From: Terrabacter terrigena
Lineage (GTDB): Bacteria; Actinomycetota; Actinomycetes; Actinomycetales; Dermatophilaceae
NCBI RefSeq assembly: GCF_042676085.1
Contig: NZ_JBHTKH010000001.1
Coordinates: forward strand, 682,001 to 746,000
Reading direction: 5' to 3'
DNA: 64,000 nucleotides
Shown: in pieces, positions 30,302-38,872 of the stretch
Numbering within the stretch: the stretch's first letter is position 1
Layout: each line of letters begins with the position of its first letter
Position numbers and translations under genes: made by a program
The notes under the pieces: generated by a model
Databases searched by the model: none
Seen by the model: only the letters and a program-made list of their open reading frames with translations
Told to the model about the DNA's origin: nothing

Positions 30302-31428
30302 TGACGACCACACCCCCCACCACCTCGTCACGTCCCGTCGCCGAGCGCCACCTCTTCGGTCCCGGGCCCTGCAACCCCTACCCGGAGGCCACGCTCGCGC
30401 TCGCCGCGCCCCTGCTGGGCCACCTCGACCCTGACTTCCTCGCCGTCATGGACGAGACCTGTGACCTGCTCAGGTACGTCTGGGGCACGGCCAACCGGCG
30501 TACGCTCCCGCTCTCTGCCACGGGGTCGGCCGGCATGGAGGCCGCCTTCGTCAACACCGTCTCCCCCGGTGACGTCGTCGTTGTCGCCGTCAACGGTCTC
30601 TTCGGCGAGCGCATGGTCGACGTCGCCGGCCGCCACGGCGCCGAGGTCGTCCGGGTCGACCATGCCTGGGGCACCCCGGTCGACGCCGAGCGCGTGGCCG
30701 CCGCCCACCCGTCGCCGAAGATCATCGCCGCCGTGCACGCCGAGACCTCCACCGGCGTCCGGTCCGACATCGCCGCTCTCGGCGCGGTCAAGGGCGACGC
30801 CCTGCTGCTCGTCGACGCCGTCACGAGCATCGGCGGCATCGAGCTGCGCGCCGACGACTGGGGCATCGACATCGGCTACGCGGGCACCCAGAAGTGCCTC
30901 GGCGTCGCTCCCGGTCTCGCCCCCTTCACCATCAGCGACCGCGCCTTCGGGCGCCGGGTCGAGAAGCCGTCGTCGTGGTACCTCGACCTCGGGCTGCTCG
31001 GCGGCTACGTCGGCGAGGCCTCCGGTGCGGGCAAGCGCACCTACCACCACACCGCGCCGACAGCGATGGTCGTGAGCCTCCACGCCGGGCTGCGGCGCAT
31101 CGCCGACGAGGGCCTCGAGAAGGTCTGGGACCGCCACGCCGAGGCCGGTCGCCTGCTGCAGGACGGCCTCGAGGAGATGGGGCTCGAGCTCTTCGCCCAA
31201 GAGGGGTCGCGCCTGCCCGAGCTGACGACGGTCCGGGTGCCCGACGGCGTCGACTCGGCAGCAGTGCGCGGCTACCTGCTCGAGAGGCACGACATCGAGA
31301 TCGGCGCGGGCGTGGGCGAGTTCGCCTCGACGGTCTGGCGCATCGGCCTCATGGGCCACAACGCCCGCCCCGACCGGGTCGCCCTCGTGCTCGCGGCTCT
31401 CAAGGACGCCCTGGCCCACGCCAGCTGA
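30301..31428 (+). CDS. Class V aminotransferase, alanine/serine-glyoxylate type
   Basis: PLP enzyme expected to convert glyoxylate to glycine with alanine or serine as donor. The 375-residue product shows GPGPCNPYPEATLALAAPLL, LPLSATGSAGMEAAFVN, the PLP-binding aspartate in LLLVDAVTSIGGIE and the Schiff-base lysine K198 in YAGTQKCLGVAPGLAP. Its ATG shares one base with the glcD stop (TGATG). The pairing implies disposal of glycolate by oxidation and transamination. A bidirectional hairpin terminator follows at 31481. Confidence 0.9.
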   Translation: MTTTPPTTSSRPVAERHLFGPGPCNPYPEATLALAAPLLGHLDPDFLAVMDETCDLLRYVWGTANRRTLPLSATGSAGMEAAFVNTVSPGDVVVVAVNGLFGERMVDVAGRHGAEVVRVDHAWGTPVDAERVAAAHPSPKIIAAVHAETSTGVRSDIAALGAVKGDALLLVDAVTSIGGIELRADDWGIDIGYAGTQKCLGVAPGLAPFTISDRAFGRRVEKPSSWYLDLGLLGGYVGEASGAGKRTYHHTAPTAMVVSLHAGLRRIADEGLEKVWDRHAEAGRLLQDGLEEMGLELFAQEGSRLPELTTVRVPDGVDSAAVRGYLLERHDIEIGAGVGEFASTVWRIGLMGHNARPDRVALVLAALKDALAHAS

Positions 31429-31480
31429 CAGGTGGGGCCGGCGCGCGTCGAGGTGATCGGCGACAGGCTGCCGACATGCG

Positions 31481-31516
31481 GAAGGCGGGTCCGACCGAGT
31501 GGTCGGACCCGCCTTC
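31481..31516. terminator. Bidirectional hairpin terminator
   Basis: The 16-base arms 31481-31496 and 31501-31516 are exact complements (GAAGGCGGGTCCGACC and its mate) around GAGT. It sits between the aminotransferase stop and the convergent rplL stop and can serve both. Confidence 0.85.
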
Positions 31517-31552
31517 GCGGTGGAGCAGTGATCCCGGCAGTGCCGGGTCAGA

Positions 31553-31939
<387 letters not shown>

Positions 31940-32008
31940 GGTGGCTTCCTTCCTAGATATTGCCGTGAGTGGCGTGTTGTTGAAGCGAGCTGGTGCGCAG
32001 GCGCGCAG

Positions 32009-32623
32009 TCAGCTCTCGTCGCCACCCTCGGCGACGTCGGTGGTTGCCTCGGCGGCCGGAGCCTCCGTGGCGGGAGCCTCGTCGGCGGCAGCCGGCGTGG
32101 CGGGACCCTGCGCCTCGACCTTCTGGCGCAGGGCGTCGACCACGCGGGCCGTCTGCGACAGAGGAGCGACGAAGAGGTAGGCGGCCTTGTTGAGGGAGCC
32201 CTTCATGGCGCCCGCAAGCTTGGCCAGGAGAACCTCGCGGGACTCGAGGTCCGCGAGCTTCGTGATCTCCTCGGGGGACAAGGTCTTGCCGTCGAGGACG
32301 CCAGCCTTGATCACGAGGAGGGGGTGTGCCTTGGCGAAGTCACGCAGACCCTTGGCCGCCTCGACCGGGTCACCGGTGATGAAGGCGATGGCCGACGGGC
32401 CCTGGAGGTGGCCGTCGAAGGCCGAGATACCGGCCTCCTTCGCGGCGAGCTCCGTGAGCGTGTTCTTGACCACGGCGTAGGTGGCGTGCTCTCGGATCGA
32501 GTTGCGCAGCTGCGAGAGCTGCTTCACGGTCAGGCCGCGGTACTCGGTGAGAACGGCCGCACCGGACTCACGGAACTTGTCCGTGATCTCGGCAATGGCT
32601 GCGCTCTTCTCGGCGTTCGCCAT
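32009..32623 (-). CDS. rplJ: 50S ribosomal protein L10
   Basis: Base of the ribosomal stalk; binds 23S rRNA and L7/L12 dimers. The 204-residue product starts MANAEKSAAIAEITDKFRES from ATG 32623 behind GGAAGGAGG. It has the family core AVLTEYRGLTVKQLSQLRN and a low-complexity Ala/Glu tail of about 30 residues. The roughly 320 bases upstream contain GC-rich hairpins consistent with an autoregulated L10 leader. Confidence 0.97.
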   Translation of the reverse strand: MANAEKSAAIAEITDKFRESGAAVLTEYRGLTVKQLSQLRNSIREHATYAVVKNTLTELAAKEAGISAFDGHLQGPSAIAFITGDPVEAAKGLRDFAKAHPLLVIKAGVLDGKTLSPEEITKLADLESREVLLAKLAGAMKGSLNKAAYLFVAPLSQTARVVDALRQKVEAQGPATPAAADEAPATEAPAAEATTDVAEGGDES

Positions 32624-32740
32624 CTGGGCCTCCTTCCCTTGCGTGGTGCCGCCGGCGAAGGGGCCCCGGAGGGCCTGCACGAGAAGAGCCCCGGCGCAGG
32701 GCGCTCGGGGCTCGGGGCGGCATACTCGACGTATGCCGTG
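32624..32740 (-). promoter_or_regulatory. Putative L10 leader upstream of rplJ
   Basis: GC-rich complementary segments (GCCCC...GGGGC and GGCCC...GGGCC) lie just before the rplJ ribosome site. The family expects an L10-L12 binding leader here. An 8-bp inverted repeat of the dispersed motif (32718-32725 and 32731-32738, loop TCGAC) begins it. I cannot confirm the kink-turn fold by eye. Confidence 0.35.
32718..32738. repeat. Inverted pair of GGCATAC motifs upstream of rplJ
   Basis: CGGCATAC (32718-32725) and GTATGCCG (32731-32738) form a perfect 8-bp hairpin with a 5-base loop. The remaining bases up to 32947 show no gene; they hold the -10 box of the divergent DUF3152 gene. Confidence 0.75.
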
Positions 32741-32934
32741 AGGCTGAGTGTCCTGCGCTGGCTGCCCGCATCGTGCGGGACCTTCGGGAGATCGTGGTTG
32801 CCCACGCCTCCAACCGGCGGTCATTGGTCGTGCACCAGAGTACGGGCAGTCCCCCTCCCCGACCAAATCGGGCCGGGCCGCCCCGCCGCCCGCGCGTCAC
32901 GGGTGCGCTGCTCGCTTTGCGCGGGTAGGTGACC

Positions 32935-32940
32935 TAGCGT
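32935..32940 (+). promoter_or_regulatory. -10 box of the DUF3152 gene (probable leaderless start)
   Basis: TAGCGT followed by seven bases and the ATG at 32948. No clear -35 box. Confidence 0.45.
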
Positions 32941-32947
32941 GGCCCGT

Positions 32948-33874
32948 ATGCGAGGCAGCGTGGAGCGCGGCCCGACCTTCGGGCATCGGCAGGCCATCCG
33001 CCGTCGACGCTCGTGGGCCGGTCTGGCCGTCGTGCTCTGCGTCGCCGCCGACGTCTGGTCGGTGACCGGCGCCGGGGCGCGAGAGCCGGTGGCCCAGTCC
33101 GGACTCTTCAGGATCGAGCGGGTCGGGTTCACGGCCGGCATGGCTCCGGCCGTGGCCGTCGACCAGGTCGAGCGGGTGCCCGAGTCACAGGTCGACTCCC
33201 CTGGTGCAGCCGCCGCTGCCGACCCGACCAGCACGACCGGCGCGGCGACGAAGGGCGGCCCGGGCGGCAGCGCCGGCGCCGCGAACGACGGCAAGGACGC
33301 GAAGGGTGCCGTCATCGAGTCCGGAACCGGGCGGTTCTCCGTCGTCACGATGCCGGCCAAGGCCCTCCGGCCGACCCCGGCGAGCGGACGCACCGTGCGC
33401 TACACGGTCGAGCTCGAGGGCGGCCTCGACGTGTCCGGCGAGCAGCTGGCCACGGTGGTCGGCACCGTGCTCACCGACCCCCGCGGCTGGCAGGCCAAGG
33501 ACGGCGTGCGGTTCGTCAACGTCCCGCCGGCCGCCGCCGCCAAGGGAGCCGAGGTCGACCTGCGGATCACTCTCGCGAGCCCGACCACCACCGACAGGCT
33601 GTGCGCACCGCTCCAGACCCGCGGTCAGGTGAGCTGCCACAACACCGGGCGTGTCGTGCTCAACCTCCGACGTTGGGTGCTCGGCGCTGCGGCATACGGC
33701 AGCGACGTCGACGGCTATCGCACCTACCTCGTCAACCACGAGGTCGGCCACGGCATCGGCCACGCCCACGCGTACTGCGGCGGCACGGGCAAGGTGGCGC
33801 CCGTGATGATGCAGCAGACCTACGGCCTCAAGGGCTGCACCGCCTGGCCGTGGCCCACGCCCAAGCCCGCCTGA
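32948..33874 (+). CDS. DUF3152 secreted/membrane-anchored zincin-like protein
   Basis: The 308-residue product has a basic N-terminus and one hydrophobic segment (WAGLAVVLCVAADVWSV). An Ala/Gly/Thr-rich linker follows, then a DUF3152-like domain beginning RYTVELEGGLDVSGEQLATV. The motif NHEVGHGIGHAHAYCGG contains HExxH with further histidines, the signature of a zinc metallopeptidase. Cysteines in DRLCAPLQTRGQVSCHN and KGCTAW could form disulphides outside the cell. I chose ATG 32948 because TAGCGT lies seven bases before it. Substrate is unknown. Confidence 0.85.
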   Translation: MRGSVERGPTFGHRQAIRRRRSWAGLAVVLCVAADVWSVTGAGAREPVAQSGLFRIERVGFTAGMAPAVAVDQVERVPESQVDSPGAAAAADPTSTTGAATKGGPGGSAGAANDGKDAKGAVIESGTGRFSVVTMPAKALRPTPASGRTVRYTVELEGGLDVSGEQLATVVGTVLTDPRGWQAKDGVRFVNVPPAAAAKGAEVDLRITLASPTTTDRLCAPLQTRGQVSCHNTGRVVLNLRRWVLGAAAYGSDVDGYRTYLVNHEVGHGIGHAHAYCGGTGKVAPVMMQQTYGLKGCTAWPWPTPKPA

Positions 33875-33902
33875 GCGCCCTCGGCGCGAGGGACCAGCCC
33901 CC

Positions 33903-33930
33903 GCGACCAGCCCGCCGGGCGGCTGGTCGC
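33903..33930. terminator. Bidirectional hairpin between convergent genes
   Basis: GCGACCAGCC...GCC (33903-33916) pairs with GGC...GGCTGGTCGC (to 33930) with a single bulged C. A third copy of the arm, GCGACCAGCC, follows near 33941. It separates the DUF3152 gene from the convergent secreted protein gene. Confidence 0.65.
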
Positions 33931-33976
33931 GACGGGCGTCGCGACCAGCCTGCCCGGTCGTGCTCGAGGCGTGGGG

Positions 33977-35230
33977 TCAGAGGAGCGACGTCACGGATGA
34001 GCCGATGCGCACCACCGAGCCTGTCGGGAGGTTGCCCCGCACGCGGTCGGTGACGATCTCGATCATGACCACCTCGATGGACTTCGACGTCCGCACCACC
34101 TTGTGCAGCGTCACCTTGCCGACCCCGGGGACGGTGACCACGGTGTTGGGCCGGACCGACGAGGAGATGGCCGGGAGGCCGGGGATGCGCAGCCCCACGA
34201 AGCGGGACGCATCGGCAAGGACCGGGACGGCGCCGGGGCTGGACTGCCGGGCCGAGGTCTCGGCGACGACCGAGTCGACGCTGATCAGGCCACCGAGGAC
34301 TCGTGGCGCGTTGATGGTGTTCCTCGCCCACGAGCTGCGCAGGGTCGAGGTGACCTTGGAGAGCACGTCGGTGGTCGCCGTGCCGGTCGCCACCAGGGTG
34401 GGGACGGTGGCCGACGCGAGCGTCGCCTGACCCGAGCCGCCGGTGCACGGCACCCCGGCAAGCGCCGTCCGACTCGATGACGCGGAGCCGTCGGGATGGC
34501 TGGCAGAGGTGGCGTACCCGAACCCGCCGACGAGCCCGCTCACGGGTCCGGTGAGCGTCGCACGGGAGACGCCGACGTCCATGCGAGAGCCGACGGGCAG
34601 GCCGAGCGGGTTCGACCCGGTGATGACGACCCGAAGGGCGGTGGTGGCGACCCGTAGCTCGTTGCCGACCACCGACTTGGTCTGCTGGTTGAGGTAGACG
34701 GTCGCGAACGCGGCCCCGCTCGACGTGCGCAGGGTGACTGCCGAGTTCGGTGCCGGCACGCTGTTGAGGGAGCGGCCGCCGACCTTGAGCCCGAGGAACT
34801 GGGACTGGTTCGAGCCGGCCAGCGCCCCCGCGACACTGCGCGTGGCGGCGCTCGTCGAGGTCACGTTGTCGGCGTGCACGAGACCCTTGAGCAGGTTCAC
34901 GCCCGAGGTCGTGGACGACCCCCGGCTCGAGTGACCGGTCGTGGTCGTCGACGTCGTCGCACTGGTCCTGGTCGCGCCCACGGAGCCGGCCGGGACGTCG
35001 CCTGCGGCGGAGGACGCGACCGCAGACTTGCCGAACGACGTGGTGCAGCTGATCCCGGCGAGAGCCGTCGGACCGGAGCGGACGACGCCCCCGACGACGA
35101 CGTAGCTGCCGTATGCGGACGCCGAGGCTCCCAGCAGAGGCGAGGCCGCTGTCGCCGGTGTCGCGGTGAGCGGCGCGGCCATCCCCGAGATGGCCGCCCC
35201 GACGAGGATCGCCGTGAGTTTCCTGTTCAT
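33977..35230 (-). CDS. Secreted two-repeat protein, resembles the choice-of-anchor P group
   Basis: The 417-residue product from ATG 35230 (MNRKLTAILVGAAISGMAAP) has a classical signal peptide cleaved near ATAASP and no membrane anchor. I preferred this start over one six codons upstream because AGGAG precedes it. The mature part is Ser/Thr/Val-rich beta sequence made of two similar halves. Each opens with Ala-Leu-Ala-Gly-x-x-Cys-Thr (LAGISCTTSFG; LAGVPCTGGSG) and contains an FxGLK/R block. The resemblance to choice-of-anchor P proteins is from memory and moderate. It is probably surface-exposed or released. Confidence 0.7.
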   Translation of the reverse strand: MNRKLTAILVGAAISGMAAPLTATPATAASPLLGASASAYGSYVVVGGVVRSGPTALAGISCTTSFGKSAVASSAAGDVPAGSVGATRTSATTSTTTTGHSSRGSSTTSGVNLLKGLVHADNVTSTSAATRSVAGALAGSNQSQFLGLKVGGRSLNSVPAPNSAVTLRTSSGAAFATVYLNQQTKSVVGNELRVATTALRVVITGSNPLGLPVGSRMDVGVSRATLTGPVSGLVGGFGYATSASHPDGSASSSRTALAGVPCTGGSGQATLASATVPTLVATGTATTDVLSKVTSTLRSSWARNTINAPRVLGGLISVDSVVAETSARQSSPGAVPVLADASRFVGLRIPGLPAISSSVRPNTVVTVPGVGKVTLHKVVRTSKSIEVVMIEIVTDRVRGNLPTGSVVRIGSSVTSLL

Positions 35231-35381
35231 CTTGCGTACTCCTGTCATCGATGCCCTGCCATCGATCCCCTGACCGATGTACGTGGACAACGACCTGCAG
35301 GAGCGGCACGTTATGGGACGAAGGCCCTGATATGTCCTTTTCGGAGGCTTTCTTCCAGCCCAGGGACGTCCGGTGACGACA

Positions 35382-35418
35382 CGACCGAGGCCGCTCCGGG
35401 AGGGAGCGGCCTCGGTCG
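35382..35418 (-). terminator. Hairpin terminator of ggt
   Basis: The 16-base arms 35382-35397 and 35403-35418 (CGACCGAGGCCGCTCC and complement) are perfect around GGGAG. It starts 18 bases after the ggt stop. Confidence 0.8.
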
Positions 35419-35435
35419 TCGTCAGGTCCGGTGAC

Positions 35436-37328
35436 TCAGCGAGGGTGGACGACCATCGCCGAGCCGCCGCCGCGCCGGACCGTCTCGGCGGCCGCCTCGA
35501 ACACGCCGCCGCCCAGGCTGCGGATCGCCGTGACCGCACCGATCTCGTTCGGCGTGCCGCCCGGCGCGAGCTTGTGGCCCATGGCCGTCAGGGCTGCGCC
35601 GGTGGGGCCGTCGAGGATCGCCGGCTCGGCGCCCTCGGAGCCGCCGTTGCGTGAGCTGAGGCGAGGCGCCGCGATGGCCTCGACCAGCGGCAGGTCGCGG
35701 TCGAGGTAGCCGAGGATCGTCTGCGACACCGACGTGATGATGGTGGCGCCCCCCGGCGAGCCGACCGCGAGGAACGGCTTGCCGTCCTGCAGCAGGATGG
35801 TCGGGCTCATCGACGAGCGGGGACGCTTGCCCGGGCCCGGCAGGTTGGGGTCGGGCACACCCGGAGTGAGCGGCGTGAAGTTGAAGTCGGTCAGCTCGTT
35901 GTTGAGCAGGAAGCCGTAGCCCGGCACCGTGATGCCCGAACCGCCGGTCTGCTCGATGGTCAGGGTGTAGGACGCCACGTTGCCCCACCGGTCGGTCGCG
36001 GTGAGGTGGGTCGTCGACTGGCCCTCGTACGGCTCCTTCTGTGCGGTGGAGCCCGGGGCGCACGAGGTGTAGGAGCCGTCGGGTGAGCCGAACGGGATCG
36101 GCCGCGCGTGTGCGGTGGCCGGGTCGAAGAGGCAGGAGCGCTCGCCGGCGAAACCGCGGCTCGTCAGCTCGCGAACCGGGACGTCGGGAACGTCGCCCAC
36201 GTAGCGGTTGCGGTCGGCGAAGGCCGTCGCTGACGCCTCGGAGAAGCGGTGGAGGTACTGGACCTCGTCGACGGCGCCCGTCGCCATGCCCGTGCGCTGC
36301 TCGTAGGCCGTCATGAGGTTGAGGATCTCGGCGACGGCGATGCCACCCGAGCTCGGAACCGGCATCCCGTAGACGTCGAGGCCCTTGTACCGCGAGTGGA
36401 TCGGGGCCTTCGTCAGCGCCCGGTAGGCGGCGAGGTCGCGCGTCGTCATCTGGCCGCCCATGACGGACACGCCCGGGGCGGTGTGCGGCGCGTTGGACTC
36501 GCGGACGATGGCCTCGCCGAGGCGACCGCGGTAGAGCACGTCGGCGCCTTGGGTGCGCAGCGTGCGGTAGGCGCCGGCCATGTCGGGGTTGGTGAACCGT
36601 GAGCCCACCTCAGGGGCCTTCCCGTCACGCAGGAAGACCCGCGCGGTCTCCGGGAACTTCGAGAAGCGCGCAGCGTTCTGGGCGGTCTGGTCGTGGAAGG
36701 TCTGGTCGACGACGAAGCCGTTCGCCGCGAGCCGTTCGGCCGGCTTGAGCGCGGCGTTGAACGAGAGGGTGCCGTGGTCGCGCAGGGCCTTGGCCCACAG
36801 CGCGGGCGTGCCGGGCACGCCCACGGACAGACCCGAGTTCACCACTGCGTTGAAGTCCAGTGCCTTGCCCGTCGCCGGGTCGGTGAAGGTCTTCTCGTCG
36901 AACGTCGCCGGAGCCGTCTCGCGACCGTCGATGGTCGAGACCTTCTTGCTGCGGGCGTCGTAGTAGACGAGGAAGCCGCCACCGCCGATGCCGGCGCTGT
37001 AGGGCTCGGTGACGCCGAGGGCCGCGGCGGTCGCGACCGCGGCATCGGCAGCGTTGCCGCCGCGGCCCAGCACGTCGATGCCGACCTGCGAGGCGTCGCG
37101 GTCGACCGAGCTGACGGCCCCGCCGGAGCCGACCATGACCGGTGCCTTGGGCAGCGGCGTCGGGTTGCCGTGCCGGCTGTGGTCGCGCTGCGGCGCCGGT
37201 GCTGCGGACGGCGACGCGGTCGGCTGGGCTCCGGCCGTGGCGGGGAGCAGGGAGAGAGGGAGCCCGACGACGAGTGCGCCGAGGACCCATCGGGAACGTG
37301 TCGTGGTGCGTTCGCTGTGACGACTCAT
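35436..37328 (-). CDS. ggt: Gamma-glutamyltransferase precursor
   Basis: Secreted N-terminal-nucleophile hydrolase that cleaves or transfers gamma-glutamyl groups of glutathione-like peptides. The 630-residue product from ATG 37328 has a signal peptide (WVLGALVVGLPLSLLPATAGA). It self-cleaves before a threonine: GQSTTHLTATDRWGN places the nucleophile at T439. Other motifs seen are GNAADAAVA, GIGGGGFLVYYD, SSGGIAVAEILN and GSPGGATIITSV. It stands alone between two hairpin terminators. In mycothiol-using actinobacteria its physiological substrate is not obvious. Confidence 0.94.
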   Translation of the reverse strand: MSRHSERTTTRSRWVLGALVVGLPLSLLPATAGAQPTASPSAAPAPQRDHSRHGNPTPLPKAPVMVGSGGAVSSVDRDASQVGIDVLGRGGNAADAAVATAAALGVTEPYSAGIGGGGFLVYYDARSKKVSTIDGRETAPATFDEKTFTDPATGKALDFNAVVNSGLSVGVPGTPALWAKALRDHGTLSFNAALKPAERLAANGFVVDQTFHDQTAQNAARFSKFPETARVFLRDGKAPEVGSRFTNPDMAGAYRTLRTQGADVLYRGRLGEAIVRESNAPHTAPGVSVMGGQMTTRDLAAYRALTKAPIHSRYKGLDVYGMPVPSSGGIAVAEILNLMTAYEQRTGMATGAVDEVQYLHRFSEASATAFADRNRYVGDVPDVPVRELTSRGFAGERSCLFDPATAHARPIPFGSPDGSYTSCAPGSTAQKEPYEGQSTTHLTATDRWGNVASYTLTIEQTGGSGITVPGYGFLLNNELTDFNFTPLTPGVPDPNLPGPGKRPRSSMSPTILLQDGKPFLAVGSPGGATIITSVSQTILGYLDRDLPLVEAIAAPRLSSRNGGSEGAEPAILDGPTGAALTAMGHKLAPGGTPNEIGAVTAIRSLGGGVFEAAAETVRRGGGSAMVVHPR

Positions 37329-37455
37329 CTTTCGACCGTACCCGCGCAAACGCCGCAGTTCGCGCCGAGGCACCTTCCCGATCCGACATGACGGAGTGTC
37401 TCTCGATCGGAGAGGGCGAGCGACTGCCGGCGTCGCGAGTCCGCCACTGGAACGG

Positions 37456-37491
37456 CGAGAGCCCGCCACCCCAAGGGGTGACGGGCTCTCG
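37456..37491 (-). terminator. Hairpin terminator of rplA
   Basis: Outer arms CGAGAGCCCG (37456-37465) and CGGGCTCTCG (37482-37491) enclose an inner CACCCC/GGGGTG stem with an AA loop. It lies 18 bases after the rplA stop. Confidence 0.8.
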
Positions 37492-37509
37492 ACTGCGTGG
37501 GTCAGGCGG

Positions 37510-38226
37510 TCAGGCCTGGTCCTCCTCCGCGAGGAGGTTGCGCGTCTTGGAGAAGTCGAGCGGGATGCCCGGGCCCATCGTCGTGGAGACGGTGGCCTTC
37601 TCGATGTAGCGGCCCTTGGAGCTGGACGGCTTGAGACGCAGGATCTCCTCGAGGGCGGCGGCGTAGTTCTCGACGAGCTTGGCCTCGTCGAAGGACGCCT
37701 TGCCGATGATGAAGTGGAGGTTCGCGTGCTTGTCGACGCGGAACTCGATCTTGCCGCCCTTGATGTCGGCGACGGCCTTGGCGACGTCCATCGTCACGGT
37801 GCCGGTCTTCGGGTTCGGCATGAGGCCACGCGGGCCGAGCACCTTGCCGAGACGACCGACCTTGCCCATGAGGTCGGGGGTGGCGACCACGGCGTCGAAG
37901 TCGAGCCAGCCGCCCTGGACCTTCTCGAGAAGGTCGTCGGAGCCGACGTGGTCGGCGCCGGCCTCGCGGGCGGCCTCGGCCTTGTCACCGTTCGCGAAGA
38001 CGAGCACGCGGGCGGTCTTGCCGGTGCCGTGCGGCAGGTTGACCGTGCCGCGGACGGCCTGGTCGGCCTTGCGGGGGTCGACGCCGAGGCGCATGGCGAC
38101 CTCGACGGTCTCGTCGTACTTGGCCTTGGCGGTCTGCTTCGCGACGCGGACGGCCTCGAGCGGGGCGTAGACCTTGCCGGGCGTGATGAGCTCGGCGGCT
38201 GCGCGGTAGTTCTTGCTGCGCTTCAT
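37510..38226 (-). CDS. rplA: 50S ribosomal protein L1
   Basis: L1-stalk protein that binds 23S rRNA and can repress its own operon. The 238-residue product from ATG 38226 (MKRSKNYRAAAELITPGKVY) has the typical GKVLGPRGLMPNPKTGTVT motif. It follows rplK by 119 bases holding a palindrome made of two GGCATAC motifs. Confidence 0.98.
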   Translation of the reverse strand: MKRSKNYRAAAELITPGKVYAPLEAVRVAKQTAKAKYDETVEVAMRLGVDPRKADQAVRGTVNLPHGTGKTARVLVFANGDKAEAAREAGADHVGSDDLLEKVQGGWLDFDAVVATPDLMGKVGRLGKVLGPRGLMPNPKTGTVTMDVAKAVADIKGGKIEFRVDKHANLHFIIGKASFDEAKLVENYAAALEEILRLKPSSSKGRYIEKATVSTTMGPGIPLDFSKTRNLLAEEDQA

Positions 38227-38294
38227 GGAACTGCTCCTTGTGTGTTCTTCGTGGAGTCGTGGTGCGGACCAGCGCTGGTCCTCCCACGTGGCCG

Positions 38295-38317
38295 ACGGCA
38301 TACGGTCCGTATGCCGT
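38295..38317. repeat. 23-base palindrome of GGCATAC motifs between rplK and rplA
   Basis: ACGGCATACGG (38295-38305) and CCGTATGCCGT (38307-38317) are complements around a single T. A GGCC/GGCC extension with bulges lengthens it. It lies 69 bases before rplA and might modulate rplA expression. Confidence 0.8.
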
Positions 38318-38345
38318 GCGGCCGGGGTGACGCCTGGCTCTGGGC

Positions 38346-38777
38346 TCAGAGCTCGGTGTCGATGCCCATCGAACGAGCGGTGCCGGCGATGATGCGCGCC
38401 GCCATCTCCTCGTCGTTGGCGTTGAGGTCTTCCATCTTCTGGCGGGCGATCTCGAGGACCTGGTCACGCGAGAGCCTGGCGACCTTGGTCTTGTGCGGCT
38501 CACCGGAACCCTTGGCGACGCCCGCAGCCTTCTTGATCAGCTCGGCAGCCGGCGGGGTCTTCGTCACGAAGGTGAACGAGCGGTCCTCGTAGACCGTGAT
38601 CTCGACCGGGATGACGTTGCCGCGCTGGGACTCCGTCGCGGCGTTGTACGCCTTGACGAACTCCATGATGTTGACGCCGTGCTGACCGAGGGCCGGGCCG
38701 ACGGGCGGGGCGGGGGTGGCCTGACCGGCCTGGATCTGCAGCTTGATGAAGCCGGAGACCTTCTTCTTGGGGGGCAT
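38346..38777 (-). CDS. rplK: 50S ribosomal protein L11
   Basis: GTPase-centre protein, needed for stringent factor activation. The 143-residue product from ATG 38777 begins MPPKKKVSGFIKLQIQAGQA and contains PPVGPALGQHGVNIMEFVKA, the site of thiostrepton-class sensitivity. It follows nusG by 95 bases. Confidence 0.98.
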   Translation of the reverse strand: MPPKKKVSGFIKLQIQAGQATPAPPVGPALGQHGVNIMEFVKAYNAATESQRGNVIPVEITVYEDRSFTFVTKTPPAAELIKKAAGVAKGSGEPHKTKVARLSRDQVLEIARQKMEDLNANDEEMAARIIAGTARSMGIDTEL

Positions 38778-38872
38778 GGTTGCCTACCTTCTTCGTTGTG
38801 GACCGACGCCGTGGGCGATGACCCGGTTGCATGCCGGTGCGGGATGCCGCACCGAACGTGGTGGGACCCTGC

